64,000 nucleotides of DNA from Rubrivivax sp. (GTDB lineage Bacteria > Pseudomonadota > Gammaproteobacteria > Burkholderiales > Burkholderiaceae_C). The notes beneath the pieces are model-generated. The model searched no databases. It was not told the origin of the DNA and was given only the letters and a program-made list of their open reading frames with translations. The position numbers and the translations under genes are program-made. Positions 24,807 through 35,596 of the stretch are shown here, piece by piece (the stretch's first letter is position 1; each line of letters begins with the position of its first letter). The DNA is taken from assembly GCA_030681795.1 (NCBI GenBank), contig JAUXRG010000020.1:82869-146868 (forward strand), in the 5' to 3' direction.

Positions 24807-26414
24807 TCAGAATCCCGAGGCCTGCCCGTCCCGCCGCGAATCGCTGGCCGCCACGTAGCCATCTTCCAGATCATCTGACAGCTTCCAGATGAACTGCCCG
24901 CTGCCGTAGTCCATGTAGGTATCGGGCGTGGCTTCGAACCGGTGACCCAAGGCCTTGAGCTCGGCCACCAGCGCCGGCGCCATCGTCGATTCGAAATCGA
25001 CCGCCAGCCCGCTGCCCACCTTCCAGCGCGGCGCATCGCAGGCGGCCTGCGGCTGCTGGCGGTGGGTGAGGATGCGCACCAGCGTCTGCAGGTGGCCCTG
25101 CGGCTGCATGTTGCCGCCCATCACGCCGAAGCTCATCTGCGGCTGGCCATCTTTGCTGAGGAAGCCGGGGATGATGGTGTGGAACGGCCGCTTGCCGCCA
25201 GCCACCACGTTCGGGTGCTTCGGGTCCAGACTGAAGCCGTGGCCGCGGTTCTGCAGGCTGACGCCGGTGCCTGGCACCACTACGCCACTACCGAAGCCCA
25301 TGTAGTTGGACTGGATCAGGCTGATCATCATGCCGCGCTCGTCGGCGGCGCTGAGGTAGATCGTGCCGCCGGCCGGCGGCGTGCCGTGCCGGGGATCACC
25401 AGCGCGCTTCGGATCGATACGCTTGGCACGCTCGGCGAGGTAGGCATCGCTCAGCAGGTCGGCCGCCGTCACCTCGGTCATGTGGCGCGTATCGGCCACC
25501 CAGCGGTAGGTGTCGGCGAAGGCCAGCTTCATCGCCTCGATCTGCAGGTGCTGCGACTCGACACTGTCGACCGGGAAGCGCCCGAGGTCGAGCTTGTCCA
25601 GCATGCCGAGTGCCATCAGCGCGGCGATGCCCTGGCCGTTGGGCGGGATCTCGTGCACCGTATATCCCGCAAAGTCCTTCTGGATCGCCGTCACCCACTC
25701 GGGGCGGTAGTTGGCCAGGTCGCTCATCGCCATGCTGCCGCCGTGCACGCTGGCGTGGGCAACCAGTCTCTCGGCGATCTCGCCACGGTAGAACGCCTCG
25801 CCCTTGCTCAGCGCGATCTGGCGCAGTGTGGCGCCGGCCGCAGCAAAGACGAAGCGCTCGCCTGGCTCCGGGGCACGCCCGCGCGGCATGAAGGCCTCGG
25901 CGAAGCCGGGGAGGCCTTGCAGCGCCGGCAACTGGCGGCCCCATTTGTCGGCGACGATACGGCCCACGCCGTGGCCGCGCTCGGCCAGCTCGATCGCGGG
26001 CTCCAACAAGTCGGCAAACGGCAGCTTGCCGAAGCGATCGGACAAGGCCACCCATCCCGCCACTGCACCCGGCGTGGTGACGGTGTCCCAGCCGCGCACC
26101 GGCATCTTGTCACCGTGCTTGCTGCGGATGTAGTCGGGGTTCCAGGCCGCCGGTGCCACGCCCGACGCATTGAGGCCGTGCAGCCGCTGCCCGTCCCAGA
26201 GGATCGCGAAATTGTCGCTGCCCAGGCCGTTGGACACCGGCTCGACGATGGTCAGCGCCGCGGCCGCGGCGATGGCCGCATCGACCGCGTTGCCGCCCTT
26301 GAGCAGCATGCGTAGCCCCGCCTGCGAGGCCAGCGCCTGCGAGGTGGCGACGACGTTTCGCGCCATCAGCGGGCTGCGGATCGTCGGGTAGGGGTTGTTC
26401 CAGTCGAAGTTCAT
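24807..26414 (-). CDS. Gamma-glutamyltransferase-family enzyme (left operon)
   Basis: 535 residues of the Ntn-hydrolase GGT family, which cleave or transfer gamma-glutamyl groups, or act as acylases, after self-cleavage. The processing-site Thr is Thr351 in AGGTIYLSAADERG; upstream blocks include GGNAVDAAIAAAAALTIVEP and GLGSDNFAILWDG, and the small subunit has MGGNMQPQGHLQTLVRIL. No signal peptide is seen, unlike many periplasmic GGTs, so it probably acts on imported substrate in the cytoplasm. It is the last gene of the leftward amidase/ABC operon, 35 bases after a permease gene. The order suggests uptake of a gamma-glutamyl or N-acyl peptide followed by hydrolysis. Confidence 0.88.
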   Translation of the reverse strand: MNFDWNNPYPTIRSPLMARNVVATSQALASQAGLRMLLKGGNAVDAAIAAAAALTIVEPVSNGLGSDNFAILWDGQRLHGLNASGVAPAAWNPDYIRSKHGDKMPVRGWDTVTTPGAVAGWVALSDRFGKLPFADLLEPAIELAERGHGVGRIVADKWGRQLPALQGLPGFAEAFMPRGRAPEPGERFVFAAAGATLRQIALSKGEAFYRGEIAERLVAHASVHGGSMAMSDLANYRPEWVTAIQKDFAGYTVHEIPPNGQGIAALMALGMLDKLDLGRFPVDSVESQHLQIEAMKLAFADTYRWVADTRHMTEVTAADLLSDAYLAERAKRIDPKRAGDPRHGTPPAGGTIYLSAADERGMMISLIQSNYMGFGSGVVVPGTGVSLQNRGHGFSLDPKHPNVVAGGKRPFHTIIPGFLSKDGQPQMSFGVMGGNMQPQGHLQTLVRILTHRQQPQAACDAPRWKVGSGLAVDFESTMAPALVAELKALGHRFEATPDTYMDYGSGQFIWKLSDDLEDGYVAASDSRRDGQASGF

Positions 26415-26449
26415 GGCTTGTCTCGGGTCGATGGGGCGTTGAGGGTGTG

Positions 26450-27334
26450 TCAGCGCTGCCGGGGGTCCAGCGCATCGCGCAGCCCGTCGCCCAGCAGGTT
26501 GAACGACAGCACCAGCCCGAAGATCGACAGGCCGGGCCATATCGCCATCCAGGGCGCGTTGTCGACGAAGTTCTTCGCAGTGTTGAGCATGCTGCCCCAG
26601 CTGGGCGCGGGCGGCTGCTGGCCGAGACCCAGGAAGGACAGGCTGGCCTCGGCGATCACCGCCGAGGCGATGGCCAGCGTGGCCTGCACCATCACCGGCG
26701 CGGTGATGTTGGGCAACACATGGCGCAGCGCGATGCGCAGCGGCGGGTTGCCCACAGCGCGTGCGGCCTCGATGTAGTCCTCGACCTTGACGTTGAGCAC
26801 CTGGGCGCGCGTGAGCCGCACGAAGATCGGCGTAGCCGAAATGCCGATGGCGATCATCGCGTTGGTCAGACTGGGGCCCAGAAAGGCGGCCAGCGCGATC
26901 GCCAGGATCAGGAACGGGCAGGCCAGGAAGGCATCGGTGATGCGCGAGATCAGCGCGTCGACCCAGCCACCCAGGAAGCCCGCCACCAGGCCGATCGGCA
27001 CACCCAACAGCAGCGAGATGCTCACCGACACCACGCCGGCAAGCAGCGAGGCCCGCGTGCCCCAGATCACGCGTGACAGCACGTCGCGGCCGATCTCGTC
27101 GGTGCCAAACCAGTGCTCGGCGCCGGGCGGCTTGCGGATCGCGCCCCAGCTGGTGGCGATCGGATCCTGCGGCGCGATCCAGGGCGCGAACATCGCCAGC
27201 GCGACGAACATCAGCACCACGGCGCCGCCGATCATCGCGCCGCGGCGGCGGCGCAGGCGGCGCCAGGCGCGGCGCCAGGGTCCGGCCTCGGCAGATGGCG
27301 TTGAGGCAGTCGGAACCGGCAACACCGCGCTCAT
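26450..27334 (-). CDS. Dipeptide/oligopeptide ABC transporter permease, DppC type
   Basis: 294 residues, six predicted membrane segments. The N-terminal RRRRGAMIGGAVVLMFVALA precedes the first helix, the OppC-type loop WFGTDEIGRDVLSRVIWGTR follows, and the coupling motif is EAARAVGNPPLRIALRHVLP. It ends SFNLLGDGLRDALDPRQR, the usual DppC terminus. It pairs with the DppB-type permease upstream to form the membrane channel for the solute-binding protein of the same operon. A 70-base gap with two C/G hairpins separates it from the DppB gene. Confidence 0.92.
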   Translation of the reverse strand: MSAVLPVPTASTPSAEAGPWRRAWRRLRRRRGAMIGGAVVLMFVALAMFAPWIAPQDPIATSWGAIRKPPGAEHWFGTDEIGRDVLSRVIWGTRASLLAGVVSVSISLLLGVPIGLVAGFLGGWVDALISRITDAFLACPFLILAIALAAFLGPSLTNAMIAIGISATPIFVRLTRAQVLNVKVEDYIEAARAVGNPPLRIALRHVLPNITAPVMVQATLAIASAVIAEASLSFLGLGQQPPAPSWGSMLNTAKNFVDNAPWMAIWPGLSIFGLVLSFNLLGDGLRDALDPRQR

Positions 27335-27404
27335 GGGGCCCCCTTGGGCCTGCGGCCCGCCCCCCCGAGGGGGAGCCAGCGCCTCCGGAGTGGCCGCACG
27401 GCGC
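27335..27404. repeat. Intergenic double hairpin of C/G-rich type
   Basis: Two adjacent dyads: GGGCC-TGC-GGCCC (27346-27358) and CCCCC-GA-GGGGG (27362-27373). They lie between the DppB and DppC genes of one operon. The form resembles short palindromic repeats dispersed in Comamonadaceae and relatives. It may set relative expression or protect the upstream message. Confidence 0.6.
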
Positions 27405-28346
27405 TCATGCCCTCAACCTCGGGTTGACCAGGAAGTAGGCCAGGTCGGCCAGCAGGTTCAGCGTGATGTAGGCCGTGGCGGTCACCAGCACCACGCCCTG
27501 CACCACCGCGTAGTCGCGGTTGAAGACCGAGTCGACGATCAGCTTGCCGAAGCCGGGGATGGTGAACACCTGCTCGGTGAGCACCGCGCCCGACAGCAGC
27601 GTGCCCAACTCCAGCGCGCCCAGCGTGATGATCGGCGTCAGCGCATTGCGCAGCGCATGCTTGAGCACCACCGTTCGTTCATTCAGCCCCTTGGCCCGCG
27701 CGGTGCGCACGTAGTCGGACGACAGCACCTGCAGCATCGCGCTGCGGGTGTGGCGCATCAGCACGGCGGCGATGGCATTGCCCAGCACGAAGGCCGGCAT
27801 GATCATCGCCGCCAGGTTGGCGCGCAGGTCCTCGAACGGGCTCACGTAGCCCGAGGCCGGCAGCCAGCCCAGCTGCACCGAGAACAACAGGATCATCAGG
27901 ATGCCCAGCCAGAAGTTGGGCGTCGACAGGCCCCACAGCGCGAACACGTTGGCCGCGTAGTCCCAGGCCGAACCGCGGCCCACCGCCGAGACGATGCCCG
28001 CGGGGATGCCGATCAGCAGCGCGATCACGAAGGCCAGCAGCGCCAGTTCGACCGTGACCGGCAGCTTCTGCACGATCAGCTCGAGCACCGGCTGCTGGGT
28101 GCGCACCGATTCGCCCAGGTCGCCGCGCAGCACGCCGCCGACCCAGTAGGCATAGCGCAGCGGCAGCGGCTCGTCCAGGTGCAGCTTGGTGCGCAGATAG
28201 GCCACTACCGCCGGATCCTGCTCCTCGCCGGCCAGGATCTTGGCCGGGTCGCCCGGCAGCAGTTGCTGCAGGCCGAAGATCAGCATCGACACGAACACCA
28301 GCGTCGGCAGGATGCTGGCCAGGCGTTTGACGAGGTACTCGATCAT
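27405..28346 (-). CDS. Dipeptide/oligopeptide ABC transporter permease, DppB type
   Basis: 313 residues with the DppB N-terminus MIEYLVKRLASILPTLVFVS, the LPGDPAKILAGEEQDPAVV loop, six membrane segments, the coupling motif RTARAKGLNERTVVLKHALR, and the end YFLVNPRLRA. It forms the heterodimeric channel with the DppC-type protein downstream. It starts 48 bases after the substrate-binding-protein gene on the same strand. Confidence 0.92.
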   Translation of the reverse strand: MIEYLVKRLASILPTLVFVSMLIFGLQQLLPGDPAKILAGEEQDPAVVAYLRTKLHLDEPLPLRYAYWVGGVLRGDLGESVRTQQPVLELIVQKLPVTVELALLAFVIALLIGIPAGIVSAVGRGSAWDYAANVFALWGLSTPNFWLGILMILLFSVQLGWLPASGYVSPFEDLRANLAAMIMPAFVLGNAIAAVLMRHTRSAMLQVLSSDYVRTARAKGLNERTVVLKHALRNALTPIITLGALELGTLLSGAVLTEQVFTIPGFGKLIVDSVFNRDYAVVQGVVLVTATAYITLNLLADLAYFLVNPRLRA

Positions 28347-28394
28347 CGGCGGCTCACGCGGCTTGCGGGGCGGGGGCGCGGCTCAGGCCTGCGC

Positions 28395-29909
28395 TCAAGG
28401 CGTCATCTTCAGGCCGCTGATGCGCAGCAGCCCGTCGGGCACGTTGCGCACGCCTGACAGCTTGGCGTTGTAGGCCCACAGCCAGTTGCGGTGGTACAGG
28501 TAGATGATCGGCCGCTCCTTCATCACCCGGGCCGCGATCTGCTCGAACACCTTCCTGCGCTCGGCCGGCTCGCGCAGCGTTCTTGATTGGGCCAGCAGCT
28601 TGTCGGTCTCGGCATCGCAGTAGCCGGTGTAGTTCAGCGGCTGCTTGCAGCCGTGGAAGCTGAACAGGTTGCCGTCGGGGTCGGCACGGCCGCTCCAGGC
28701 CAGCACATAGGCCTCGAACTCGCCCTTGTCGGCCATGTTCAGCGAGGTGGCGAACTCGGCAGCCTGGATCTTGACGTCGAAACCGGCCTCGCGCGTCATC
28801 GCCTGCACCACCAGCGCCAGGCGCTGCGCATCGGACGTGGTCGGCGTCACCAGCGTGAAGCTGGGGTTGGGCACGCCCGCTTCCTTCAGCAGCGCCTTGG
28901 CGCGGGCGATGTCGCGCTTGGGGACGGGCAGGCTCTTGGCGTAGTAAGGGTTGTTGGGCGCCACCCACTGGTTGCCCACCGTGGCCTCGTTGTCCATCAC
29001 CACTTGCGACAGGCCTTGCCGGTCGAGCGACAGCTCGAAAGCCTCGCGCACCCGGGCATCACGGCCCAGCGGGTTCTTCTGCGCCAGCTCGCTCTTGCCG
29101 ATGTTGATGGTGATGCCCTGGTAGCCGATCTCGGTGATGCGCGAGGTCTTGAGCTTCTTGTCGGTCTGCAGCTTCTCCATGTCGCTGGAGGCCACCCGTT
29201 CGGCGAAGTCGAGCTGGCCCGCGCGCAGGTTGGCCAGCCGCACCGTGGCATCTGGAATCGGCGTGTAGATCACCTTGTCGAAGTGCACCGCGTCCTTGTT
29301 CCAGTAGGCCGGAAAGCGCTCGAACACCATGCGGTCCTGCGCCACCCGCTCGACGAACTTGAACGGGCCCGAGCACACCGGCCTGGCCCCGAACTTGTCG
29401 CCCGCCGCCAGCGCCGCCTTGGGCGAGACCATCATGCCAGCGCGGTCGGCCAGCTGGGCCAGCAGCGGCGAGAACGGTGCCGACAGGTTCAGCCGCACGG
29501 TGGCGGCATCGACCACGTCGACGCTGGCCACCGGCGCCAACTCGCCGCGGCGGTTGCTGCCGGGCATTGTCTTGTGGCGCTCGATGTTGTACTTGACCGC
29601 CGCGGCGTCGAACTTCTCGCCGTCGTGAAAGGTGACGCCCGGCCGCAATTTCAGCGTCAGCGCTTTGCTGTCGGCCGACCATTGGTAGCTGGTGGCCAGC
29701 TGCGGCACGATGTTGAGTTTCTCGTCGACATCGAACAGCTTGTCGCACAGCGCGGTGAACACCACCCGGCCGACGAAGGTGCGTGCCAGCGTGGGGTCGA
29801 GCACATCGGGGTCCTCGGCCAGGCCGACGCGCAGCGTCTGGGCTGCGGCGGCCAGCGGCAGCAGGGACAGCAACAAGGTGGGCAGCAGGACTCGTGCGCT
29901 TGGTTTCAT
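28395..29909 (-). CDS. ABC transporter solute-binding protein, family 5 (left operon)
   Basis: 504 residues. Residues 1-23 are a Sec signal peptide ending AAA-QT; the mature protein is periplasmic. Family 5 features are LRVGLAEDPDVLDPTLAR at the N-terminus, LTLKLRPGVTFHDGEKFDA, CSGPFKFVERVAQDRMVFE and LSLDRQGLSQVV. Such proteins bind di- and oligopeptides, glutathione or opines and deliver them to the DppBC-type permease. ATG 29909 was chosen over longer frames because the signal peptide starts there and GGAGACT precedes it. The ligand is not predictable, but the companions (gamma-glutamyltransferase, amidase) suggest a gamma-glutamyl or N-acylated amide. Confidence 0.92.
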   Translation of the reverse strand: MKPSARVLLPTLLLSLLPLAAAAQTLRVGLAEDPDVLDPTLARTFVGRVVFTALCDKLFDVDEKLNIVPQLATSYQWSADSKALTLKLRPGVTFHDGEKFDAAAVKYNIERHKTMPGSNRRGELAPVASVDVVDAATVRLNLSAPFSPLLAQLADRAGMMVSPKAALAAGDKFGARPVCSGPFKFVERVAQDRMVFERFPAYWNKDAVHFDKVIYTPIPDATVRLANLRAGQLDFAERVASSDMEKLQTDKKLKTSRITEIGYQGITINIGKSELAQKNPLGRDARVREAFELSLDRQGLSQVVMDNEATVGNQWVAPNNPYYAKSLPVPKRDIARAKALLKEAGVPNPSFTLVTPTTSDAQRLALVVQAMTREAGFDVKIQAAEFATSLNMADKGEFEAYVLAWSGRADPDGNLFSFHGCKQPLNYTGYCDAETDKLLAQSRTLREPAERRKVFEQIAARVMKERPIIYLYHRNWLWAYNAKLSGVRNVPDGLLRISGLKMTP

Positions 29910-29947
29910 GGGAAAGTCTCCTCGGTGGGGAAGAAAGGCGTTGCGGG

Positions 29948-31026
<1,079 letters not shown>

Positions 31027-31030
<4 letters not shown>

Positions 31031-32040
31031 GCCAACACCGCCTCGGGCCAGCCGGCCATCAGCGTCACCGGATCCAGCGGCGCCTTCCAGCAGGCCGAGC
31101 GGTGCTGCGGGCCAACCTCGCGCAACTCGGGCACCGCCGCCCGGCACTGCGCATCGGCAAACGGGCAACGATCGGCGAAGCCACAGCCGGGCGGCCGTCG
31201 CAGCGGGCTGGGCACCTGGCCTTCGATCGCAGCCAGTCGGCCGGCAGAGCCGTCCAGGCGCGGGATCGAGCCCAGCAGCCCCACGGTGTACGGGTGCTGC
31301 GGCGTCTCGAACAAGGCCCTCACCGGCGCGTGCTCGACCACCCGGCCGGCGTACATCACCAGCACCTCGTCGGCCACCTCGGCCACCACCCCCAGGTCAT
31401 GGGTGATCAGGATGATCGCGCTGCCGGTCTCCTGCTGCAGGCTGTTCATCAGCGCCAGGATCTGCGCCTGGATGGTGACGTCCAGCGCGGTGGTGGGCTC
31501 GTCGGCGATCAGCAGGCGCGGCTCGCAGGCCAGCGCCATCGCGATCATCGCGCGCTGGCGCATGCCGCCCGACAGCCGGTGCGGGTGCTCGCCGAAGCGC
31601 TGCTCGGGTGCAGGCATGCGCACCTTGCGCAGCATCGCCAGCGCCCGCTCGGTGGCCTGAGCACGGCTGATCGGCCGGTGGCGCAGCAGCGCCTCGACGA
31701 TCTGCTCGCCGATCGTGAAGGCCGGGTTCAGCGAGGACATCGGCTCCTGGAAGATCATCGCCATGCCGTTGCCGCGCAGGTCCTGCAGCTCGGCGGCGGG
31801 CGCGCCGACCAGCTCGCGGCCTTCGAAGCGGATCGAGCCGCCAGCGATGCGGCCGGGCGGGTTGGGCACCAGGCCCATGATCGACAGCGAGGTCACACTC
31901 TTGCCGCAGCCCGATTCACCGACGATGGCCAGCGTGCGGCCGGCCTCGACCGAGAAGCTGATGCCGTCGACCGCGGCGAACTCGCCGTCGTCGGTGCGGA
32001 AGTGAGTGCGCAGCTCGCGCACCTCGAGCAGTGCCGTCAT
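31027..32040 (-). CDS. ABC transporter ATP-binding protein, DppD type (left operon)
   Basis: 337 residues with Walker [11 protein letters not shown]-loop [17 protein letters not shown], signature [15 protein letters not shown], Walker [13 protein letters not shown] and H-loop [12 protein letters not shown]. The C-terminal oligopeptide domain carries [14 protein letters not shown]. It forms the ATPase pair with the DppF-type protein. Start and stop overlap the neighbouring genes by ATGA, so DUF1028, DppD and DppF proteins are translationally coupled. Confidence 0.92.
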
Positions 32041-32756
32041 GCCGCAGTGCCGCCCTGAGCGGCATGGAAGCGGGCGATGCGGGCCTCGATCTCGCTGCGA
32101 TCGGTCAGACCCACCGGATCGTGGCGGCCGGCCAGGCAGGCGGTGAAGGGCTGGTAGCGCTCCAGGCTGACGCGGTACAGGCGCCGCAGCTCGGCGATCG
32201 GCTCGGGGTGGTCGTCGACGCGCAGGTCGAGTTGCGGGTGGTCCTCGTCGCCGTGAATGCGCAGCGCGGCGGCCTGCTTGCCGCGCTTGTCGCCGCCGAA
32301 AGCCTCGCCCGCCGCCATCGCCGCGAGCAGGCGCTCGGCCAGCGGCTGGCCGGCGCTGGCCTGGAAGGCCTGCGCGGTGGCGGCGATCACCTGCGGGCCG
32401 GCCAGCATGTTGCCGGCAACGCTGAAGTCGTCGAACAGCAGGTGGCCGCACCAGTCTATGCACTGGCCACCCGTGTGTGCGGCGGCCGGTCCGGTGGCGG
32501 GCAACACATGCAGCTGGCGGTGGTCGCGGCCGGCATCGGCGGCGGTCAGCGTGGTCACCACCTCGGCGGCCGGGCGGCCCTCGGTCAACAGCGCCAGGCC
32601 GGCCGGGCCGTAGAGCGGGTTCATCAGCGCCTGGGTGGCCAGCGCGCCCACGCCGCGCCGGGTGTGCATGCACAGCGCGCCCACCGCGAAGAAGCGGCTG
32701 GCGATCGCCACGCCGAAATGGCCTTGCGCATCGCGCGCCAGGATCGACCAGGTCAT
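32037..32756 (-). CDS. DUF1028 Ntn-hydrolase-like protein
   Basis: 239 residues with the DUF1028 N-terminus [20 protein letters not shown], followed by [19 protein letters not shown] and [14 protein letters not shown]. The fold is that of the Ntn hydrolases (proteasome subunit-like). Members commonly sit in peptide-uptake operons beside gamma-glutamyltransferases or amidases and are suspected peptidases or amidohydrolases; no reaction is firmly assigned. It starts by overlap with the amidase stop (ATGA) and ends by overlap with the DppD start, so it belongs to the uptake operon. Confidence 0.85.
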   Translation of the reverse strand: MTWSILARDAQGHFGVAIASRFFAVGALCMHTRRGVGALATQALMNPLYGPAGLALLTEGRPAAEVVTTLTAADAGRDHRQLHVLPATGPAAAHTGGQCIDWCGHLLFDDFSVAGNMLAGPQVIAATAQAFQASAGQPLAERLLAAMAAGEAFGGDKRGKQAAALRIHGDEDHPQLDLRVDDHPEPIAELRRLYRVSLERYQPFTACLAGRHDPVGLTDRSEIEARIARFHAAQGGTAA

Positions 32757-34048
32757 CGGATCAGCCTTTCATGGGTCCATTGCGCCGCGGCCAGCAGGGG
32801 GTGGTCCTGGCCCCAGCGGCCGACCACCTGCAGGCCGGCCAGCAGCCCCAGCCGGCCCTGGGTGAACGGCAGGTGGATGCAGGGCAGGCCCAGCAGCGTC
32901 CAGCCGCGACAGAACAGCGGGTCGCCGGTGGCGGCCAGGCCGGCCGGTGCTTCGCCGGTGGCGCTGGGCGCGAGCAGGACTTCGATCTCGTCGAACAAGG
33001 TGTCGACGCGCCGCTGCGCTGCGGCGGTGGCGGCCAGGTGGGCCGGGTGCTCGGTGCCCGGGATCGCCGCGCCTTCGTCGAGGAAGGCCTGCAGGCGCCC
33101 GCTGGGCCGGGGGCGGTGGACCAAGCGATCGTGGCTCAAGGCGCGCGACATCTCGAAGGCCATCACCGCCTTCTGCAAGGCCACCAGGTCGGGCAGATCG
33201 GCTGGTGGCTCGACGTCAGTCAGCGCTGCGGCCTGCGGCGCCAGCGTGGTGTGGTCCTGGTCCCAGGCGCGGGCCGTGTCGTCATCGGCCATCGGCCACC
33301 GGGGTGTGCGGCAAAGGCCGATGCGCGGCGCGGCGCCCAGCGCCGGCAGGTCGAGCAGCCGCGCATTGCCGGCGAGCACCGCGCCCGGCAAGGCCACATC
33401 GCGCACGCTGCGGCCGAAGCCGCCGATCGCGTCCAGCGTCTCCGACAGGCTCTTGACGCCGGCGCGCGGCACCCGCCCCCTGCTGGGCTTGTAGGCGACC
33501 ACCCCGCAGTAGGCCGCCGGCCGGATGCTCGAACCCGCCGTCTGTGTGTCCAGTGCCAGCGGCAACCTGCGGTCGGCCACCGCGGCAGCCGAGCCGCTGG
33601 ACGAGCCCCCGGGGGTGTGGTCCGGGTGGCGCGGATTGCGCGTCGCGCCGCGGTGGAAGTAGGTGAACTCGGTAGTCACCGTCTTGCCCAGCACCAGCGC
33701 GCCGGCCGCGCGGCACAGCGCCACCGCGGCGGCGTCGGCGGCCGGGCGGTGGCCGGCATAGATCGGCGAGCCGTAGGCGGTGGGCGCGTCGACCGTGTCG
33801 AACAAGTCCTTCACGCCCAGCAGCAGGCTGTGCAGCGGGCCGGCGTCCACTGCCCGGGCCCGCGCCTGGGCCAGCACGGCATCGGGGTCGACATGGGCGA
33901 AGGCCTGGACCTCGCAGTCGCGCTGCGCCACCCGTTCCAGGCAGGCGCGGGCAAGGTCGACGGCGCTCAGCTCACGCCGGGCCAGCAGGCGAGCAGCCTG
34001 CCAGGCGTCGAACTTGCCCGGCCGAGCAGCAATTGAAGGGGACAGCAT
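32753..34048 (-). CDS. Amidase signature-family enzyme
   Basis: 431 residues. The Ser-cisSer-Lys triad is visible: Lys80 in [10 protein letters not shown], the [12 protein letters not shown] loop (147-158) with the cis-Ser, and Ser174 in [14 protein letters not shown] as nucleophile. The family hydrolyses carboxylic amides. The usual D-T-G-G-S-I-R is here T-A-G-S-S-I-R. No signal peptide, so it is cytoplasmic, probably acting on the compound imported by the downstream ABC transporter. ATG 34048 gives a normal family N-terminus ([20 protein letters not shown]). It is now the first gene of the operon, because the gene upstream has been cut away. Confidence 0.9.
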   Translation of the reverse strand: MLSPSIAARPGKFDAWQAARLLARRELSAVDLARACLERVAQRDCEVQAFAHVDPDAVLAQARARAVDAGPLHSLLLGVKDLFDTVDAPTAYGSPIYAGHRPAADAAAVALCRAAGALVLGKTVTTEFTYFHRGATRNPRHPDHTPGGSSSGSAAAVADRRLPLALDTQTAGSSIRPAAYCGVVAYKPSRGRVPRAGVKSLSETLDAIGGFGRSVRDVALPGAVLAGNARLLDLPALGAAPRIGLCRTPRWPMADDDTARAWDQDHTTLAPQAAALTDVEPPADLPDLVALQKAVMAFEMSRALSHDRLVHRPRPSGRLQAFLDEGAAIPGTEHPAHLAATAAAQRRVDTLFDEIEVLLAPSATGEAPAGLAATGDPLFCRGWTLLGLPCIHLPFTQGRLGLLAGLQVVGRWGQDHPLLAAAQWTHERLIR

Positions 34049-34155
34049 GCAGCCGCCTCGCACCAGTCGGAAATCAGTTCGATGGACTGCGCAAAGGCCT
34101 CGGCGATGCAGTCGACCTCGCAGTACTCGTCGGTCTGGTGCGCCATCGCCTCGAT
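33967..34155 (-). pseudogene. C-terminal stub of an M20-peptidase-like gene
   Basis: Upstream of and overlapping the amidase start, in another frame, the strand reads EAMAHQTDEYCEVDCIAEAF and AQSIELISDWCE, and the frame stays open to TGA at 33967-33969. H-Q-x-D-E-Y-x-E-V-D is the usual C-terminal signature of M20 deacylases and peptidases. The similarity starts abruptly at about 34155, so everything before the last 40-60 residues is gone. Presumed former first gene of the left operon. Confidence 0.5.
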
Positions 34156-34230
34156 TGAACATTATGAAGCCGAAAAAGCAAAGTTCATGCCTGATCTTGC
34201 CTCCGGGGCAGCGCCGTGCACGCTAATACA

Positions 34231-34443
34231 TCAACCAGTAAATAACGGAACGTAGCGCCGCCCGAGCCTCCAATCCGCGTCCTGTCGCGTGGATATCCAC
34301 TCGATGGTCTGCCCTGTGGCGTTGCGTGCGAGATGCCGCTGGTGGACTTCACGCTAATGGGTTTGCCTGTCGACCGAGCGTCGATCCAGGCATGGGCGGG
34401 TGAGGATGCCAATATCGATCTCCGCCATGTTCAGCCAGTCGCC
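34231..34443 (-). pseudogene. C-terminal remnant of an IS630-family transposase
   Basis: Reads RGDWLNMAEIDIGILTRPCL and DRRSVDRQTH, then TAG. In another frame it continues as REVHQRHLARNATGQTIEW and ISTRQDADWRLGRRYVPLF before TGA at 34231. This is the last part of an IS630 DDE transposase (the SWLNMAEIEIGVL block contains the final catalytic Glu). The frameshift and the missing N-terminus make it inactive. It abuts the M20 stub, so the insertion or a later deletion probably removed the rest of that gene. Confidence 0.7.
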
Positions 34444-34796
34444 ACGAATTGCACCTCGCTGCGGGTTCAGCCGTCGCAATTGCGCTCGGTTTTCTTGCAT
34501 GGCGAAATCAAAAAATAGGCGCCAACTGGTTGAGGCCTTTCTTTGCACTTCCCCAACTTCTTTGGCGATGGTACGGCCGCGCCAACAGCCGATTGACGAC
34601 TACGCCACCAACTTGGTGCGAACCCGTACCCGCTATGGGGCACACACGAGCGCGGCCGCCACCTCCGAGGTCGGAATCGGCCGGAAACGGCTGGCACAAA
34701 TGCTGCTAACGACTGGACGCCGGGATCTTTGGATCCAGTGATACGGACCCGGAGTCACCTCGGGCGGAAACACGAGTTGCCATCAGTCATTAAAGC
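34444..34796. other. Gap with no gene, upstream of the GntR regulator
   Basis: About 350 bases, less GC-rich than its surroundings, with no recognised frame. The right end should carry the GntR promoter. It may include more decayed IS630 sequence. Confidence 0.45.
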
Positions 34797-35474
34797 ATGA
34801 ATGCCCCGCACAGTCTGGATTTCGGCATGCCCGGCGCAGCGGCGCACGACGAGGCCTACTCGCACATCCTCTCCGCGCTGCGGCTGGGCCGCTTCCGCGT
34901 CGGCGAACGCCTGATCCCCGAGACCATCGCCTCCGAGATCGGCACCAGCCGCATGCCGGTGCGCGAAGCGTTACGGCGCCTGGCTGCCGAGGGCCTGGTG
35001 ACGATGCGCGCCAACCGCGGCGTGACGGTGAATGCACTGAACCTGCAGGACATGCGCGAGGTCTTCGAGATGCGCGCCGTACTCGAAGGCCTGGCTGCGC
35101 GCCTGGCAGCGCCGCGCCTGGGGCCGGCCCAGTTGCGCCAGCTGGGGCACCGCCTGGACGTGATGGAAGACCGCGCTGAACCCGGGCTGGACTGGACCAC
35201 CGCCCACCGCGCCTTCCATGAGGCCTTGTGCGCCTACAGCGCCAGCCCGCGCTTGATGCGCCAGATCGCCAGCCTGCATGCCGTGGTCGAGCCGCACATG
35301 CGCGTCTGGGACGCCATGCCCGACCGCCCTGTCGGAACACGCGAGCACCATGAAAAGCTGATCGACATGCTGCGCGGCGGCGACCCGAATGCCTGCGAGG
35401 ACGCGATGCGCCAACACGTCCTCGACACCGTGCCCGACCTCGTGCGCCAGATGAGCGCGGCGCCCGAACCCTGA
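34797..35474 (+). CDS. GntR-family (FadR/FCD group) transcriptional regulator
   Basis: 225 residues. Residues 20-85 are the GntR winged helix (GRFRVGERLIPETIASEIG, TSRMPVREALRRLAAEGLV), and residues about 95-215 the all-helical FCD ligand domain with the metal-site pattern (FHEALCAYSASPRLM, EHHEKLIDMLRGGD, MRQHV). FCD regulators usually repress a neighbouring catabolic or transport operon until a carboxylate ligand binds. The rightward ABC/gamma-glutamyltransferase operon starts 122 bases after its stop and is the probable target; the divergent amidase operon may also be. Confidence 0.9.
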   Translation: MNAPHSLDFGMPGAAAHDEAYSHILSALRLGRFRVGERLIPETIASEIGTSRMPVREALRRLAAEGLVTMRANRGVTVNALNLQDMREVFEMRAVLEGLAARLAAPRLGPAQLRQLGHRLDVMEDRAEPGLDWTTAHRAFHEALCAYSASPRLMRQIASLHAVVEPHMRVWDAMPDRPVGTREHHEKLIDMLRGGDPNACEDAMRQHVLDTVPDLVRQMSAAPEP

Positions 35475-35596
35475 ACGCGCCGGTACACCGGGCTACGCCC
35501 ATTCACCAACTTCCAAAACGCACGGCCAAGCGTCGGGCGCAGCGGAGCTCTTGCCCCCGCATCTTTCCGTCCCTACCCACCCTGGAGGTTTCCACC

